Shown here piece by piece: positions 1 through 9,577 of a stretch of 64,000 nt of DNA (position 1 is the stretch's first letter; each line of letters starts with the position of its first letter). The notes under the pieces are model-generated. The model did no database searches. It was not told the DNA's origin and saw nothing but the letters and a program-made list of their open reading frames with translations. Source of the DNA: an uncultured Collinsella sp. (GTDB taxonomy: Bacteria; Actinomycetota; Coriobacteriia; Coriobacteriales; Coriobacteriaceae); the NCBI GenBank assembly GCA_900758475.1, contig CAAERQ010000016.1, positions 30,379-94,378 of the forward strand. The letters run 5' to 3'. A program made the translations under genes and the position numbers.

Positions 1-756
1 GAGCTGTTCGGCGAGCCCATGACACCCGCCCGCTACGACCTCAAGCGCCGCATCGGCGTGGTGCCGCAGCAGGTGGCGGTATTCGACGAGCTCACGGTGC
101 GCGAGAACATCGACTATTTCTGTAGCCTGTACATCAACGACCGCAAGCGCCGTCGCGCGCTCGTGGACGAGGCGATCGACTTTGTCGGGCTGGGCGACTT
201 TACCAAGTTCCGCCCCGGCAAGCTCTCGGGCGGTCTGGCGCGTCGCCTCAACATTGCCTGCGGCATCGCGCACAAGCCCGAGCTCATCTTCTTTGACGAG
301 CCCACGGTGGCGGTCGACCCGCAGAGCCGCAACGCCATCCTGGAGGGCATCTGCCGCCTGCGCGACGAGGGCGCCACGGTGGTGTATACCAGCCATTACA
401 TGGAGGAAGTCGAGCAGATCTGCAGTCGCATCATGATCATGGACGGCGGCCGCGTGCTGGCGCAGGGCACCAACGACGAGCTCAAGCGCATGATACAGAT
501 GGGCGAGCGCGTGACCGTCGAGGTCGGCGCCGTCGAGCCCGCCACGGTCGAGCGGCTGCGCGCCCTCGAGCACGTGCTCAGCGTCGAGCTGTCCGGCGGC
601 GAACTCGTCTGCACCTGCGAGGCGAGTCCGCACAACCTGGTCGACATCCTCGACACATTGCGCGCCGCCGACGTGGCGCTCGGCCGCGTGTGGAGCGAGC
701 CGCCGACCCTCAACGACGTGTTCCTCGAGATCACCGGCCGCGAGCTGCGCGACTAG
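1..756 (+). CDS. ABC transporter ATP-binding protein (5' end outside window)
   Basis: The open frame runs in from base 1, so the true start and the Walker A motif lie upstream; 251 residues are visible. Signature motif KLSGGLARRLN, Walker B LIFFDEP and the switch histidine in YTSHYMEE are all present, so the nucleotide-binding domain looks functional. A C-terminal extension of about 80 residues after the H-loop is usual for ATPases paired with ABC-2 permeases. It is followed 9 bp later by two ABC-2-type permease genes, so the three probably form one exporter at the cytoplasmic membrane. The exported substrate cannot be told; drug or antimicrobial-peptide export is the common role of this type. 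Confidence 0.93.
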   Translation, partial: ELFGEPMTPARYDLKRRIGVVPQQVAVFDELTVRENIDYFCSLYINDRKRRRALVDEAIDFVGLGDFTKFRPGKLSGGLARRLNIACGIAHKPELIFFDEPTVAVDPQSRNAILEGICRLRDEGATVVYTSHYMEEVEQICSRIMIMDGGRVLAQGTNDELKRMIQMGERVTVEVGAVEPATVERLRALEHVLSVELSGGELVCTCEASPHNLVDILDTLRAADVALGRVWSEPPTLNDVFLEITGRELRD

Positions 757-765
757 GGGGCAGTC

Positions 766-1953
766 ATGTTCAACACCATTATCATTACGGTCAAGACGCT
801 GCTGCGCCGGCCGAGCACGTGGGTCTGGGGCGCTCTCTTTCCCATCGCGCTTTCCACGATGTTCATGTTTATGTTTGCGAACCTGAGCTCCGACGGCACG
901 GTCGATCCGGTGCCGGTTGCCGTCGTGGCGGACGAGGCCTGGGACGCCTCGACCTTTAAGGACGTGGCGGCTTCGCTTGCCAAGGAAGGCGACGACCAGC
1001 TGCTCGAGATCCACGAGTGCGACGATGCAGCCGATGCGAACCGTGCGCTTAAGGCCGGCGAGGTCGCGGGCATCTATACGGTCGATGCCGCGGGCACGCC
1101 CAAGCTCACATTGCTTTCGAGCTATGACGGCTCACGTACGTCGTCGGTGCTCACCGACCGCAGCATTCTGGAGACGGTGGCAAGCTCGTATACACAAAAT
1201 GCCGAGCTCATGTCCCAGATTGCCCAAGACAACCCGGCGGCGCTCGCCGATTCGACGGCGGTTGCGCGCGCCCTGTCGCTCGAGGGCGGCACTCGCCGCG
1301 TAAGCCTGACACGCACCACGCCCGATGGTACGGTCATCTACTACTACGCGCTCTTTGGCCTGGTCGCGATGATGTCTGCCGAGTTTGCCGCCTTGAGTGT
1401 CGTCGACCTGCAGCCCAATCTGTCGGGCCTTGGTGCGCGTCGCTGCGTGGGCGGTCTTTCCAAGACGGCGTCGCTGGCCGGCATCTTTGTCGGCTCGTGG
1501 CTGGTTTCCTTTGCTTCGATGACGATCGCGATTGGCTACGTGCGCGTGGTCGTGGGCGTCGACTTTGGCGGGCGCGAGGGGCTGTGTCTGGTGGGCGGTG
1601 CCGCTTCCGCGCTTGCCGCCACGGGCTTGGGGCTCTTTGTGGGCACGCTTCCCGTTAAGGGCGGCAAGGCGTCCAAGTCCGGCATCCTCACGGGCTTTGC
1701 CACCACGTGCGCCCTGTTCGCCGGCCTCTACGGCGAGCCGGCGATGGCGCTTGCCGACGACGTCGCCCGCGCCTGCCCGGCCGAGTGCTGGCTCAATCCC
1801 GTCAAGCTTATCTGCGACATGTTCAACCGTCTGTATTTCTTTGAGGACCTGGGGCCCTTTGCCGTCCGCGCCGGCGCGCTCGTCCTGATGGCCCTGGTGT
1901 TTGTCGCCGCCGCTACGCTGATCTTTGGAAGGAGCCGCTATGAGCACCTTTAA
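766..1953 (+). CDS. ABC-2 type transporter permease
   Basis: A 395-residue membrane protein. A first membrane segment at about residues 20-40 is followed by a roughly 150-residue extracytoplasmic domain and then five or six hydrophobic segments in the C-terminal half, which is the ABC-2 permease layout. ATG start preceded by GGGGGCAG. It sits 9 bp after the ATPase gene and overlaps the next permease gene by 14 bp, so the two permeases are probably translationally coupled and work as a heterodimer with the upstream ATPase. Substrate unknown. Confidence 0.85.
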   Translation: MFNTIIITVKTLLRRPSTWVWGALFPIALSTMFMFMFANLSSDGTVDPVPVAVVADEAWDASTFKDVAASLAKEGDDQLLEIHECDDAADANRALKAGEVAGIYTVDAAGTPKLTLLSSYDGSRTSSVLTDRSILETVASSYTQNAELMSQIAQDNPAALADSTAVARALSLEGGTRRVSLTRTTPDGTVIYYYALFGLVAMMSAEFAALSVVDLQPNLSGLGARRCVGGLSKTASLAGIFVGSWLVSFASMTIAIGYVRVVVGVDFGGREGLCLVGGAASALAATGLGLFVGTLPVKGGKASKSGILTGFATTCALFAGLYGEPAMALADDVARACPAECWLNPVKLICDMFNRLYFFEDLGPFAVRAGALVLMALVFVAAATLIFGRSRYEHL

Positions 1954-3145
1954 GACCGCGCTTCGCATGGCGCTGGCGCACCCGTTCTACCTGCTCATCT
2001 ACACGGTGTTCATCTCGCTCATGGGCGTGTTCATCGCGGCCTCGGTGAGCTGGAACTCGTCGCAGCTTACCGAGTACAAGCCCTACGATGCCAACGTGAT
2101 CGTGGTCGACCGCGACAATAGCGACCTTTCGCGGGCGCTTACCAAGCATCTGGGTTCTCGTTTTGAGCTGGTCACGGGCGTCGGCGACGACACCTACGAC
2201 CTTGCGGACGCGCTATCCAAGAGCAACAGCGCCAAGGGCAGCGCCGACTGCGTGTTCTTTATCCCGGAGGGGTTTGAGGACGATCTTGTTGCAGCCGCCC
2301 GTGCGGGGGAGGCCCTGCCCAAGCTCGACGTGACCTATGGTTCCGGCACCATGGCGGCGGCGCTTTCGTCTGCCGAGGCCTCGCGCTGGATCTCGCTCGC
2401 GGGCGCTGCGGCCGCACTTGAGCCCGCCGCCTCTAACGGTAGCGTCGCCAAGGCTGCCGAGCATGCGGCCGCGAAGCGCGCCAAGGTCGAGATCGAGCAG
2501 GTCGAGGTTGACTCGACAGCCGCCGCCACGCTCGAGTCGTATTTCAACTTTGGTGCGTACGCGATCATCTCGTCTGTCATCGTGTCGGTGGGGCTGGTGT
2601 TCTCGGGCATGAACGAGCCCGAGCGCGTGCGCCGCATGGAGGCCGGCCCAATCTCCGGGCGCCAGCGTTCGCTTGCCGTGTTTGCGGCTGCCGCGGTGCT
2701 CACCGTCTGCATCTGGTTTGTGTCGAGCATGATGGGCGTCGTGGGCTTTGCCGGCGCGGTTGTCGAGGTCGGCGTGGGTCGCGTGTGTCTGGCACTGGCG
2801 GCGACGTTTGCCCTGGCGTGCACGCCGCTGGCCGTTGGCTTTGCGCTTTCGAGCCTGGGCGCGCGCGAGGAGCTGCTCAACGGTGTGGGCAACCTGCTCG
2901 GCATGCTCATGACGTTTTTGGGCGGCGCCTGGATGCCGCTGTCGCTGATGGGCCCGGCCGTGCAGACCGTGGCGCACTTTGTGCCGACATATTGGGTGAA
3001 CGACGCGATCGGCAAGGCGCTCGCCGCGGACCTGACGTCCACCGTGCTGGGCGACATCGCCTGCGACCTGGGCGTCACGGCGCTCTTTGCCATGGCCATC
3101 GCCGCCGCAGGCCTGGCCCTCGCACGCGCCAAGTCCCGCGCCTAG
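1940..3145 (+). CDS. ABC-2 type transporter permease
   Basis: 401 residues from the ATG at 1940, chosen because GGAAGGAG lies just upstream; an upstream in-frame codon at 1925 has no such site. Same architecture as the preceding gene: one N-terminal membrane segment (about residues 15-38), a large alanine-rich external domain, then a cluster of C-terminal membrane helices containing FLGGAWMPLSLMG. It overlaps the 3' end of the first permease gene by 14 bp. Probably the partner half of the same exporter. A dense cluster of palindromic repeats follows immediately. Confidence 0.85.
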   Translation: MSTFKTALRMALAHPFYLLIYTVFISLMGVFIAASVSWNSSQLTEYKPYDANVIVVDRDNSDLSRALTKHLGSRFELVTGVGDDTYDLADALSKSNSAKGSADCVFFIPEGFEDDLVAAARAGEALPKLDVTYGSGTMAAALSSAEASRWISLAGAAAALEPAASNGSVAKAAEHAAAKRAKVEIEQVEVDSTAAATLESYFNFGAYAIISSVIVSVGLVFSGMNEPERVRRMEAGPISGRQRSLAVFAAAAVLTVCIWFVSSMMGVVGFAGAVVEVGVGRVCLALAATFALACTPLAVGFALSSLGAREELLNGVGNLLGMLMTFLGGAWMPLSLMGPAVQTVAHFVPTYWVNDAIGKALAADLTSTVLGDIACDLGVTALFAMAIAAAGLALARAKSRA

Positions 3146-3163
3146 CCACCTAGTCACTGGGTA

Positions 3164-3380
3164 CTCATTGGGGACAGACTTAAACGACCAAGAGTGGCCA
3201 TTGGGGACAGACTTAAACGACTAGTCATTGGGGACAGTCTTTGCCGAACCGCCGGCTTGCCGGCCGGGTTGCCAAGGGCTGTCCCCAACTGCCGGTAGGA
3301 AAGGAACGTCCCCAACTGCCGGGCGGCGAAAGAGTGTCCCCAGCGACTAGTCATTTAAGAACGTCCCCAATGACTAGTCT
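3164..3380 (+). repeat. Cluster of REP-like GGGGAC palindromic units
   Basis: This fills most of the 325-bp gap between two ABC operons. At least three direct units with the core CATTGGGGACAG (3174-3240) are followed by at least four inverted units with the core GTCCCCAA (about 3279-3370). Arms GACTAGTCATT and AATGACTAGTC let the block fold into long hairpins. The same core recurs at 6858, 15357, 46208 and 57929. This resembles REP sequences mobilised by REP-associated tyrosine transposases; none is encoded here. The remaining bases up to 3470 hold a small palindrome (CTGAAAT/ATTTCAG, 3379-3394) and presumably the promoter of the next gene. Confidence 0.75.
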
Positions 3381-3470
3381 GAAATAAATTTCAGGCCTCG
3401 CCCAAAAATAGTTCGCCAAGGTTTACTATTACCCTCATAAAGTAGTACAAGGCTAACAATGGGGGATAGC

Positions 3471-4184
<714 letters not shown>

Positions 4185-4192
4185 GCGGCACC

Positions 4193-6859
4193 ATGACACC
4201 TCTCGCAAAACGTCTCCCGCGCGAGCTGCGCCGCAATATCGGCAAGTACCTGGGCATCTTTTTGCTTATGTGCGGAAGCATCGCCCTTACCTCGGGCTTT
4301 TTGCTCGCGGCCCACTCCATCGGCTGCCTCATCGACGGCATGCGCGACGAGTACATCATCGAAGACGGCCGCGTGACCACCTCCTTCGAGGCTACCGACA
4401 ATCAACTCAAAGCAGCCGAGGGCGCAGCTGACGATGCCGGCGGCGTCACGCTCTACAAGAATTTCTCCATCGACGCCATCATCAAAAAGACCGCCGGCGA
4501 CGACGGCACCAAGCGCACGCTGCGCACCTATGCGCACCGCACCAAGGTCGATATCGCGTCCTACTGTGAGGGCAAGGAGCCCAAGGCGGACGACGAGGTA
4601 GCAATCGACCGCGTTTTTGCCACCAACAACGACCTCGCCGTGGGCGATAAGGTCGAGCTCGAGGGGCGCACCTACACCATCTGCGGCATCATGACCCAGC
4701 CCGACAGCCAGGCGCTGTTCCTCAACAATTCGGACTTTACGGTGAACACCATCACGTACGGAGTGGCCGAGGTCACCGACGCCGGCTTTGCCGCGCTCGA
4801 GGACGCCGGCGGCGCACCCGCCTACACATACTCCTTCACCTTTGCCGATCGCGATCTCTCCACCGCGGACCGCACCGATGCCGAGCAGGATATGGTAGAG
4901 GCGCTCACCGACGCCGATGCGCGCGTGGATGACCTCATCGACGCCGATTCCAACCAGGGCATTGGCTATGCGCGCGACGACGTGGACGGCGACTCCATGA
5001 TGTGGATGACGCTGCTCGACATTATTATCGTGATTATGGCGTTCGTCTTTGTGGTCCTTACCGACGCGACCATCGAGGAGGAGAGCGCCATCATCGGCAC
5101 GCTGCTCGCCAGCGGCTATCGTCGTCGCGAGATTGTACTCCACTACCTGGCGCTTCCCGCCATCGTAGGCGTGGTCGCGGCGCTACTGGGCACCGCTCTC
5201 GGCATTGCGTTCTTTACCGAGCCCATGCGCAGCCTCTATTACGGTTCGTACAGCCTGCCGCCCTTCCAGGTGTACTGGAGCTGGGAGATCTTTGTGAAAT
5301 GCGCCGTGGTTCCCGCCACCGCGCTCATCCTCATCACACTGGTGGGTCTGCTTCGCAAGATGGGCAAGACGCCGTTGCAGTTCCTTCGTCACGAGGCGAG
5401 CGGCAAATCGGGCACCAAGCGCGGCTTGCAGCTGCCGGAGCGCATGGGTTTTGTTTCCCGTTTCCGCCTGCGTATCTTCCTGCGCAACCTGGGTAACTTC
5501 GCCACGCTGCTCGTGGGCATTGCATTTGCCTCGCTGCTACTGCTCTTTGGCCTGGCGATTTTGCCCACGATGACGCACTACGCGGACAACCTCGAGACAA
5601 GCCTGGTCGCCGAGCACCAGTACACGCTCAAGGCTCCGCTGGAGCTCGAGGGCACTGCCGAGGAGCGTGAGCAGTGGTCGGCACTCGAGCGCTTGCAGTC
5701 GGTTGACGGCGCGCTGCTTTCCGCCGCCCAGGATGCCGATGACGAGCTTGACGACGCGGCCGATGCGGCGCAGGCGGCGGCCGATGCCGCGACCGCATCT
5801 CCGTCTGCCGAGAGCCTGGCCGCGGCGCAGGACGCGCTCGCCAAGGTCCAGGACAAGAAGGATGCGCTCTACGCACGCCTTGACGATCTTGCCGATGTCC
5901 TCGGCTGCAACCGCGACGAGGCTATCGACCTGATCGACAAGGCCTCTAAGATCGACACTGACAACGACGAAATCCACCCGGTCAACACGACCGACAACGG
6001 CGCGTCGAAGATTGCGCAGGCCGAGAAATACGCCGTTTACCAGCTGCAATACGACCGCGGCGATGGTAATGGGCGGGAGACGATTTCCGTCTACGGCATC
6101 ACGCCCAACTCGCGCTATTGGAAAGACCTCAACGTCGGCGATGGGCGCGTTGCCTTTGGCGGTGGCTTGCTCGACAAGTTTGGCTGGAGCGAGGGCCAGA
6201 AGGTCACGCTCGGCGACAAGTACGAAGGCGAGCATTATTCCCTTGAGTACGCGGGCAAGGACTGTGCCTGGGGCTCCAAGTCGGACATGAATATCTATAT
6301 GAGTATCGACGACTTTAACGAGCTGTTCGACAACGACGCCGCCTACTTTAACGGCTATGTGAGCGACGAGAAGCTCGACCTCGATGCTCGTTACTTTGCC
6401 GGCGACACCACGCCCGACGACATGCGCGCCGTGGGCGACCAGTTCATCGGCATGATGAGCAAAATGATCGGCATGATGATCGGGCTCGCGGTATTTATCT
6501 TCCTGCTGTTTATGTACCTGCTGACCAAGACCGTGATTGACCACAGCGCCCGTTCGATTAGCTACATGAAAGTCTTTGGCTATCGAGATAGCGAGATCTC
6601 GCATCTGTACATTCGCTCGATCACGCTGTGCGTGGCGGCGTCGCTCGTGCTGAGCCTGCCGGTCATCATTGGCTCGCTCACGGCCATCTTCCGCTCGATG
6701 CTGCTCGCCTACAACGGCAATATCGAGATCTACGTGCCCGCCTGGTCTATGGCTGCATGCGTCGGCATTGGCTTTGCGACCTACCTGGTCGTGGCGCTGC
6801 TACACACGCGCTCCATCAAGCGCGTCAGCCTGGCCGAGGCCCTCAAAGTCCAAGAGTAG
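4193..6859 (+). CDS. FtsX-like ABC permease, large
   Basis: 888 residues. One N-terminal membrane helix (about residues 15-40) is followed by an external domain, then two FtsX-type three-helix modules: one around residues 265-400 and one at the C-terminus around residues 760-880. A further helix pair around residue 440-465 precedes a second external domain with an alanine/aspartate-rich, probably coiled-coil stretch (about 510-580). This double-FtsX layout is that of bacterial antimicrobial-peptide and lipid ABC systems. It lies 8 bp after its ATPase gene. Its TAG stop is the first base triplet of a GGGGAC-type palindrome (6857-6885). Confidence 0.88.
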   Translation: MTPLAKRLPRELRRNIGKYLGIFLLMCGSIALTSGFLLAAHSIGCLIDGMRDEYIIEDGRVTTSFEATDNQLKAAEGAADDAGGVTLYKNFSIDAIIKKTAGDDGTKRTLRTYAHRTKVDIASYCEGKEPKADDEVAIDRVFATNNDLAVGDKVELEGRTYTICGIMTQPDSQALFLNNSDFTVNTITYGVAEVTDAGFAALEDAGGAPAYTYSFTFADRDLSTADRTDAEQDMVEALTDADARVDDLIDADSNQGIGYARDDVDGDSMMWMTLLDIIIVIMAFVFVVLTDATIEEESAIIGTLLASGYRRREIVLHYLALPAIVGVVAALLGTALGIAFFTEPMRSLYYGSYSLPPFQVYWSWEIFVKCAVVPATALILITLVGLLRKMGKTPLQFLRHEASGKSGTKRGLQLPERMGFVSRFRLRIFLRNLGNFATLLVGIAFASLLLLFGLAILPTMTHYADNLETSLVAEHQYTLKAPLELEGTAEEREQWSALERLQSVDGALLSAAQDADDELDDAADAAQAAADAATASPSAESLAAAQDALAKVQDKKDALYARLDDLADVLGCNRDEAIDLIDKASKIDTDNDEIHPVNTTDNGASKIAQAEKYAVYQLQYDRGDGNGRETISVYGITPNSRYWKDLNVGDGRVAFGGGLLDKFGWSEGQKVTLGDKYEGEHYSLEYAGKDCAWGSKSDMNIYMSIDDFNELFDNDAAYFNGYVSDEKLDLDARYFAGDTTPDDMRAVGDQFIGMMSKMIGMMIGLAVFIFLLFMYLLTKTVIDHSARSISYMKVFGYRDSEISHLYIRSITLCVAASLVLSLPVIIGSLTAIFRSMLLAYNGNIEIYVPAWSMAACVGIGFATYLVVALLHTRSIKRVSLAEALKVQE

Positions 6860-6885
6860 TCGTTAAGAACGTCCCCAACGACTAG
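6857..6885 (+). repeat. REP-like palindrome overlapping a stop codon
   Basis: TAGTCGTT and AACGACTA flank the core AAGAACGTCCCC. The first three bases are the stop codon of the FtsX permease gene. This is a single unit of the family clustered at 3164-3380. Confidence 0.7.
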
Positions 6886-6895
6886 GTTTCGCGCT

Positions 6896-6925
6896 TGACT
6901 TTGACCCTACTTCAACGGGTACCAT
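6896..6925 (+). promoter_or_regulatory. Candidate sigma70 promoter for the DUF362 gene
   Basis: TTGACT (6896-6901) and TACCAT (6920-6925) are separated by 18 bp, with transcription expected about 35 bp before the start codon of the following gene. The -10 box is weak, so this is tentative. Confidence 0.4.
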
Positions 6926-6968
6926 TCTCCTATGTCTGTAACGCCATATAGACCGAGGGGATAGATCT

Positions 6969-8174
6969 ATGACCGCAACTGCACCCGCAGCACCCGCTAA
7001 GGTGTATTTCACCAACCTGCGCACGCATGCTCGCGAGAGCCAGCTCGACAAGCTCAAGCGTCTCATCCGTCACGCCGGTATCGAGCAGATCGACTTTGAG
7101 AACAAGTTCGTCGCCATCAAGATTCACTTTGGCGAGCTGGGCAACCTGAGCTTTTTGCGCCCCAACTACGCCCGCGCCGTCGCGGATGTCGTGAAGGAAC
7201 TGGGCGGCAAGCCCTTCCTCACCGACTGCAACACGCTCTACGTCGGTAGCCGCAAAAACGCGCTCGAGCACATCGATACCGCCTATCAGAACGGCTTTAC
7301 CCCGTATGCCACGGGCTGCCAGATCATCATCGCCGACGGCCTCAAGGGTACCGACGAGGCGCTCGTCCCGGTCGAGGGTGGCGAGTACGTGCGCGAGGCC
7401 AAGATCGGTCAGGCACTCATGGACGCCGACATCGTGATCAGCCTCACCCACTTTAAGGGTCATGAGCAGGCCGGCTTTGGCGGTGCCATGAAGAACCTGG
7501 GCATGGGAGGCGGCAGCCGTGCCGGCAAGATGGAGCAGCATGCCGCCGGCAAACCGAACGTCGCGACCGAGCACTGCATTGGCTGCCGTGCCTGCGAAAA
7601 GATCTGCGCGCACAACGCTATCTCGTTCGACGATACCCGCGAGCGCGAGCTTGCCAGCGGCGCTACTCGCACGGTGCACGTGGCCGCCATCGACCACGAT
7701 CGCTGCGTGGGCTGCGGACGCTGCATTGCGGCATGCAACCAGGACTGCATCAAGCCCGGCTATGACGCTGCGGCCGACGTGCTCAACTACAAGATCGCCG
7801 AGTACACCAAGGCCGTCGTCGACGGCCGCCCGAGCTTCCATATCTCGCTTGCTATGGACATCAGCCCCAACTGCGATTGTCATCCCGAAAACGATACGCC
7901 TATCGTCAACGACATCGGCATGTTCGCGAGCTTCGACCCGGTCGCCATCGATCAGGCCTGCGCCGATGCCGTCATGGCATCCGAGCCGCTGCCCAACACC
8001 GAGCTCACCGATAGCGCGGCGAAGATGGAGCATAACCACGAGCATCTGGAAGGCGAGCAGGCCAAGGACCCCTTCTGCATCACGCATCCCGACACCGACT
8101 GGCGCGCGTGCATCGCGCATGCCGAGAAAATCGGCCTGGGCACGAGCGAGTACGAGCTCATCGAGGTCAAGTAG
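6969..8174 (+). CDS. DUF362 domain 4Fe-4S protein
   Basis: 401 residues. The N-terminal two-thirds matches the DUF362 family (for example the KIHFGELGN and GHEQAGFGGAMKNLGMG segments). Two ferredoxin-type [4Fe-4S] motifs are inserted: CIGCRACEKIC (about residues 204-214) followed by CVGCGRCIAACNQDC (about 246-260). Conserved cysteines and NCDCHPEND sit near the C-terminus. Such proteins are common in anaerobes and are thought to be soluble iron-sulfur redox or maturation proteins, but the reaction is unknown. Monocistronic, with its own candidate promoter and a strong terminator downstream. Confidence 0.88.
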   Translation: MTATAPAAPAKVYFTNLRTHARESQLDKLKRLIRHAGIEQIDFENKFVAIKIHFGELGNLSFLRPNYARAVADVVKELGGKPFLTDCNTLYVGSRKNALEHIDTAYQNGFTPYATGCQIIIADGLKGTDEALVPVEGGEYVREAKIGQALMDADIVISLTHFKGHEQAGFGGAMKNLGMGGGSRAGKMEQHAAGKPNVATEHCIGCRACEKICAHNAISFDDTRERELASGATRTVHVAAIDHDRCVGCGRCIAACNQDCIKPGYDAAADVLNYKIAEYTKAVVDGRPSFHISLAMDISPNCDCHPENDTPIVNDIGMFASFDPVAIDQACADAVMASEPLPNTELTDSAAKMEHNHEHLEGEQAKDPFCITHPDTDWRACIAHAEKIGLGTSEYELIEVK

Positions 8175-8221
8175 CACCTGTCTATTGGACATATCAAGCG
8201 CTTTTGTTGCGTAACGTAAGT

Positions 8222-8260
8222 AAAAACCGCCCGTGAGCACAGCGCTCACGGGCGGCTTTT
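8222..8260 (+). terminator. Bidirectional intrinsic terminator
   Basis: A 12-bp GC-rich stem (8227-8238 with 8244-8255, loop ACAGC) is flanked by A5 and T4. It lies between the convergent DUF362 and alpha/beta hydrolase genes and can serve both strands. Confidence 0.85.
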
Positions 8261-8385
8261 CGGAAGTGCGGTGAAAAATCGAATACCGCCGACCACAAAC
8301 CGTTTTTTGGCAACAAAACCCCTGATAAATCGTTGGTAAAACTGCGGTCTGGTCGGGCTTCGCGCGATTTTCCCCGCACTTCCGA
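8261..8385 (+). repeat. Long imperfect inverted repeat (about 125 bp)
   Basis: The arm CGGAAGTGCGGTGAAAAATCG at the left pairs with the right arm ending CCCCGCACTTCCG, and pairing continues inwards (GACCACAAACCG with the complement of CGGTCTGGTC) towards the centre near 8325. It has no coding potential. The shape is that of a miniature inverted-repeat element or large REP; it lies directly beside the terminator. Confidence 0.65.
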
Positions 8386-8425
8386 AAACAGGGGGCCAGA
8401 TAAAGCCCCAGACGTTGCTTTTTGC

Positions 8426-9391
8426 CTAAAAATACTCGTCGAGGAAGTCGTCGACCGTATTCCAGTAGAGCTCGGGGTCAATTTGCGCGCTCTTGGCGTG
8501 GGTGGCGCCATGGATGGTGAGCTTTTGCTTGACCTTGCTGGCGCACGCGTCGTAGTTTTGGTCGAGCATGTCGTACGGCACAAAGGTGTCCTGGTCGCCG
8601 TGGATAAACAGCATGGGAACCGTCGCGTGTTTGAGTTGCCCCACGCTGCTCGCCTTATGAAAGTCGTAGCCCGCGCGCACGTTGCACACCAAGTTTGCCA
8701 CATCGAGCAAGGGAAAGCTGGGCAGGCCGAACACGTCTTTGAGCTGCAGAGAAAACTCGTCCCAAACACTCGTATAACCGCAGTCCTCGATAATGCATTT
8801 CACGTTTGCGGGCAGAGATTCCCCCGCGACGTTCATGGCGGTTGCCGCACCCATCGACTCGCCAAAGACCAGGATGCGCGCCTCGGGGTCAGCCTGAACG
8901 ATTTGCTCGATCCATGCGACGATGTCGAGGCGCTCGGGCCAGCCCATGCCGATATAGTCGCCGCCGGAGCGCTCGTGGGCGCGGGCGGCGGGTGCGAGCG
9001 CGTTCATGCCGCGGTCGTGGAATCGCTTGACGTATCGGGCCATACCGATGGGCTCATCGGTGTATCCGTGTAGACAGACAGCGTAATTGTGCGTGGCCTC
9101 TGGGGCGGCAAAATACCAAGCGGCAAGCTCGGTTCCATCATCTGCGGTGAGGCTGCTGCTCTTGCGGTTCTCTTTAAACCATGCCCGCGCCTCGGTGTCC
9201 TCGGCATCCGGCTGCTCACCTTCTTTGCCGTTCTTGCTATCCTGCATCATCTTCATGGTGTACGGCGCTTGGGGGTTCAGGGCAAAGTCAAACAAAAAGT
9301 TGCCGGCAAACCCCAGCAGCGCGACAACGAGCGCCGACGCAACAACGACGGTTGTCTTAAGCTTTCGATGGGAACGTGCGTTTTGAGACAT
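8426..9391 (-). CDS. Membrane-anchored alpha/beta hydrolase
   Basis: 321 residues. An N-terminal hydrophobic segment (about residues 14-34) would anchor it with the catalytic domain outside the membrane. The fold is recognisable: oxyanion region VCLHGYTDEP, nucleophile elbow FGESMGAATAM (serine in GESMG), acid region FIHGDQDTFVP, and histidine in IHGATHAKS. It resembles the YqkD/YfhR-type serine hydrolases, whose natural esters are mostly unknown. AGGAAAG precedes the ATG. Divergent from the hemolysin III gene across a 186-bp region that carries two copies of a GTTGATG-type palindrome. Confidence 0.85.
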   Translation of the reverse strand: MSQNARSHRKLKTTVVVASALVVALLGFAGNFLFDFALNPQAPYTMKMMQDSKNGKEGEQPDAEDTEARAWFKENRKSSSLTADDGTELAAWYFAAPEATHNYAVCLHGYTDEPIGMARYVKRFHDRGMNALAPAARAHERSGGDYIGMGWPERLDIVAWIEQIVQADPEARILVFGESMGAATAMNVAGESLPANVKCIIEDCGYTSVWDEFSLQLKDVFGLPSFPLLDVANLVCNVRAGYDFHKASSVGQLKHATVPMLFIHGDQDTFVPYDMLDQNYDACASKVKQKLTIHGATHAKSAQIDPELYWNTVDDFLDEYF

Positions 9392-9411
9392 GAGAAGCTT
9401 TCCTATAAGAT

Positions 9412-9470
9412 GTTAATACATCAACATTTAAAACAAGCGCATTATGGACGTTCGCCGTTGATGCGTCAAC
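9412..9470 (+). promoter_or_regulatory. Two palindromic operator-like sites between divergent genes
   Basis: GTTAATACATCAAC (9412-9425) and GTTGATGCGTCAAC (9457-9470) are the same palindrome in opposite orientations, differing at a few positions. A third copy, GTTGATGGGTCAAC, occurs at 49580-49593. They lie between the divergent hydrolase and hemolysin III genes and look like binding sites of one unknown dimeric regulator. Confidence 0.4.
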
Positions 9471-9577
9471 AAGCAAAGAATGGGTAAACAAAGGGTCACG
9501 TATGGTGCAAATTTCGCACGTACCTAGACGCTTTGATATAGTGTTGAGAACTCTTTACGTTGGAGGATGTAACCGGC

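Noticed and set aside
3164..3380. CRISPR array
   Set aside because: Repeats are irregularly spaced, occur in both orientations, form palindromes and have no unique spacers of constant length; no cas genes are present.
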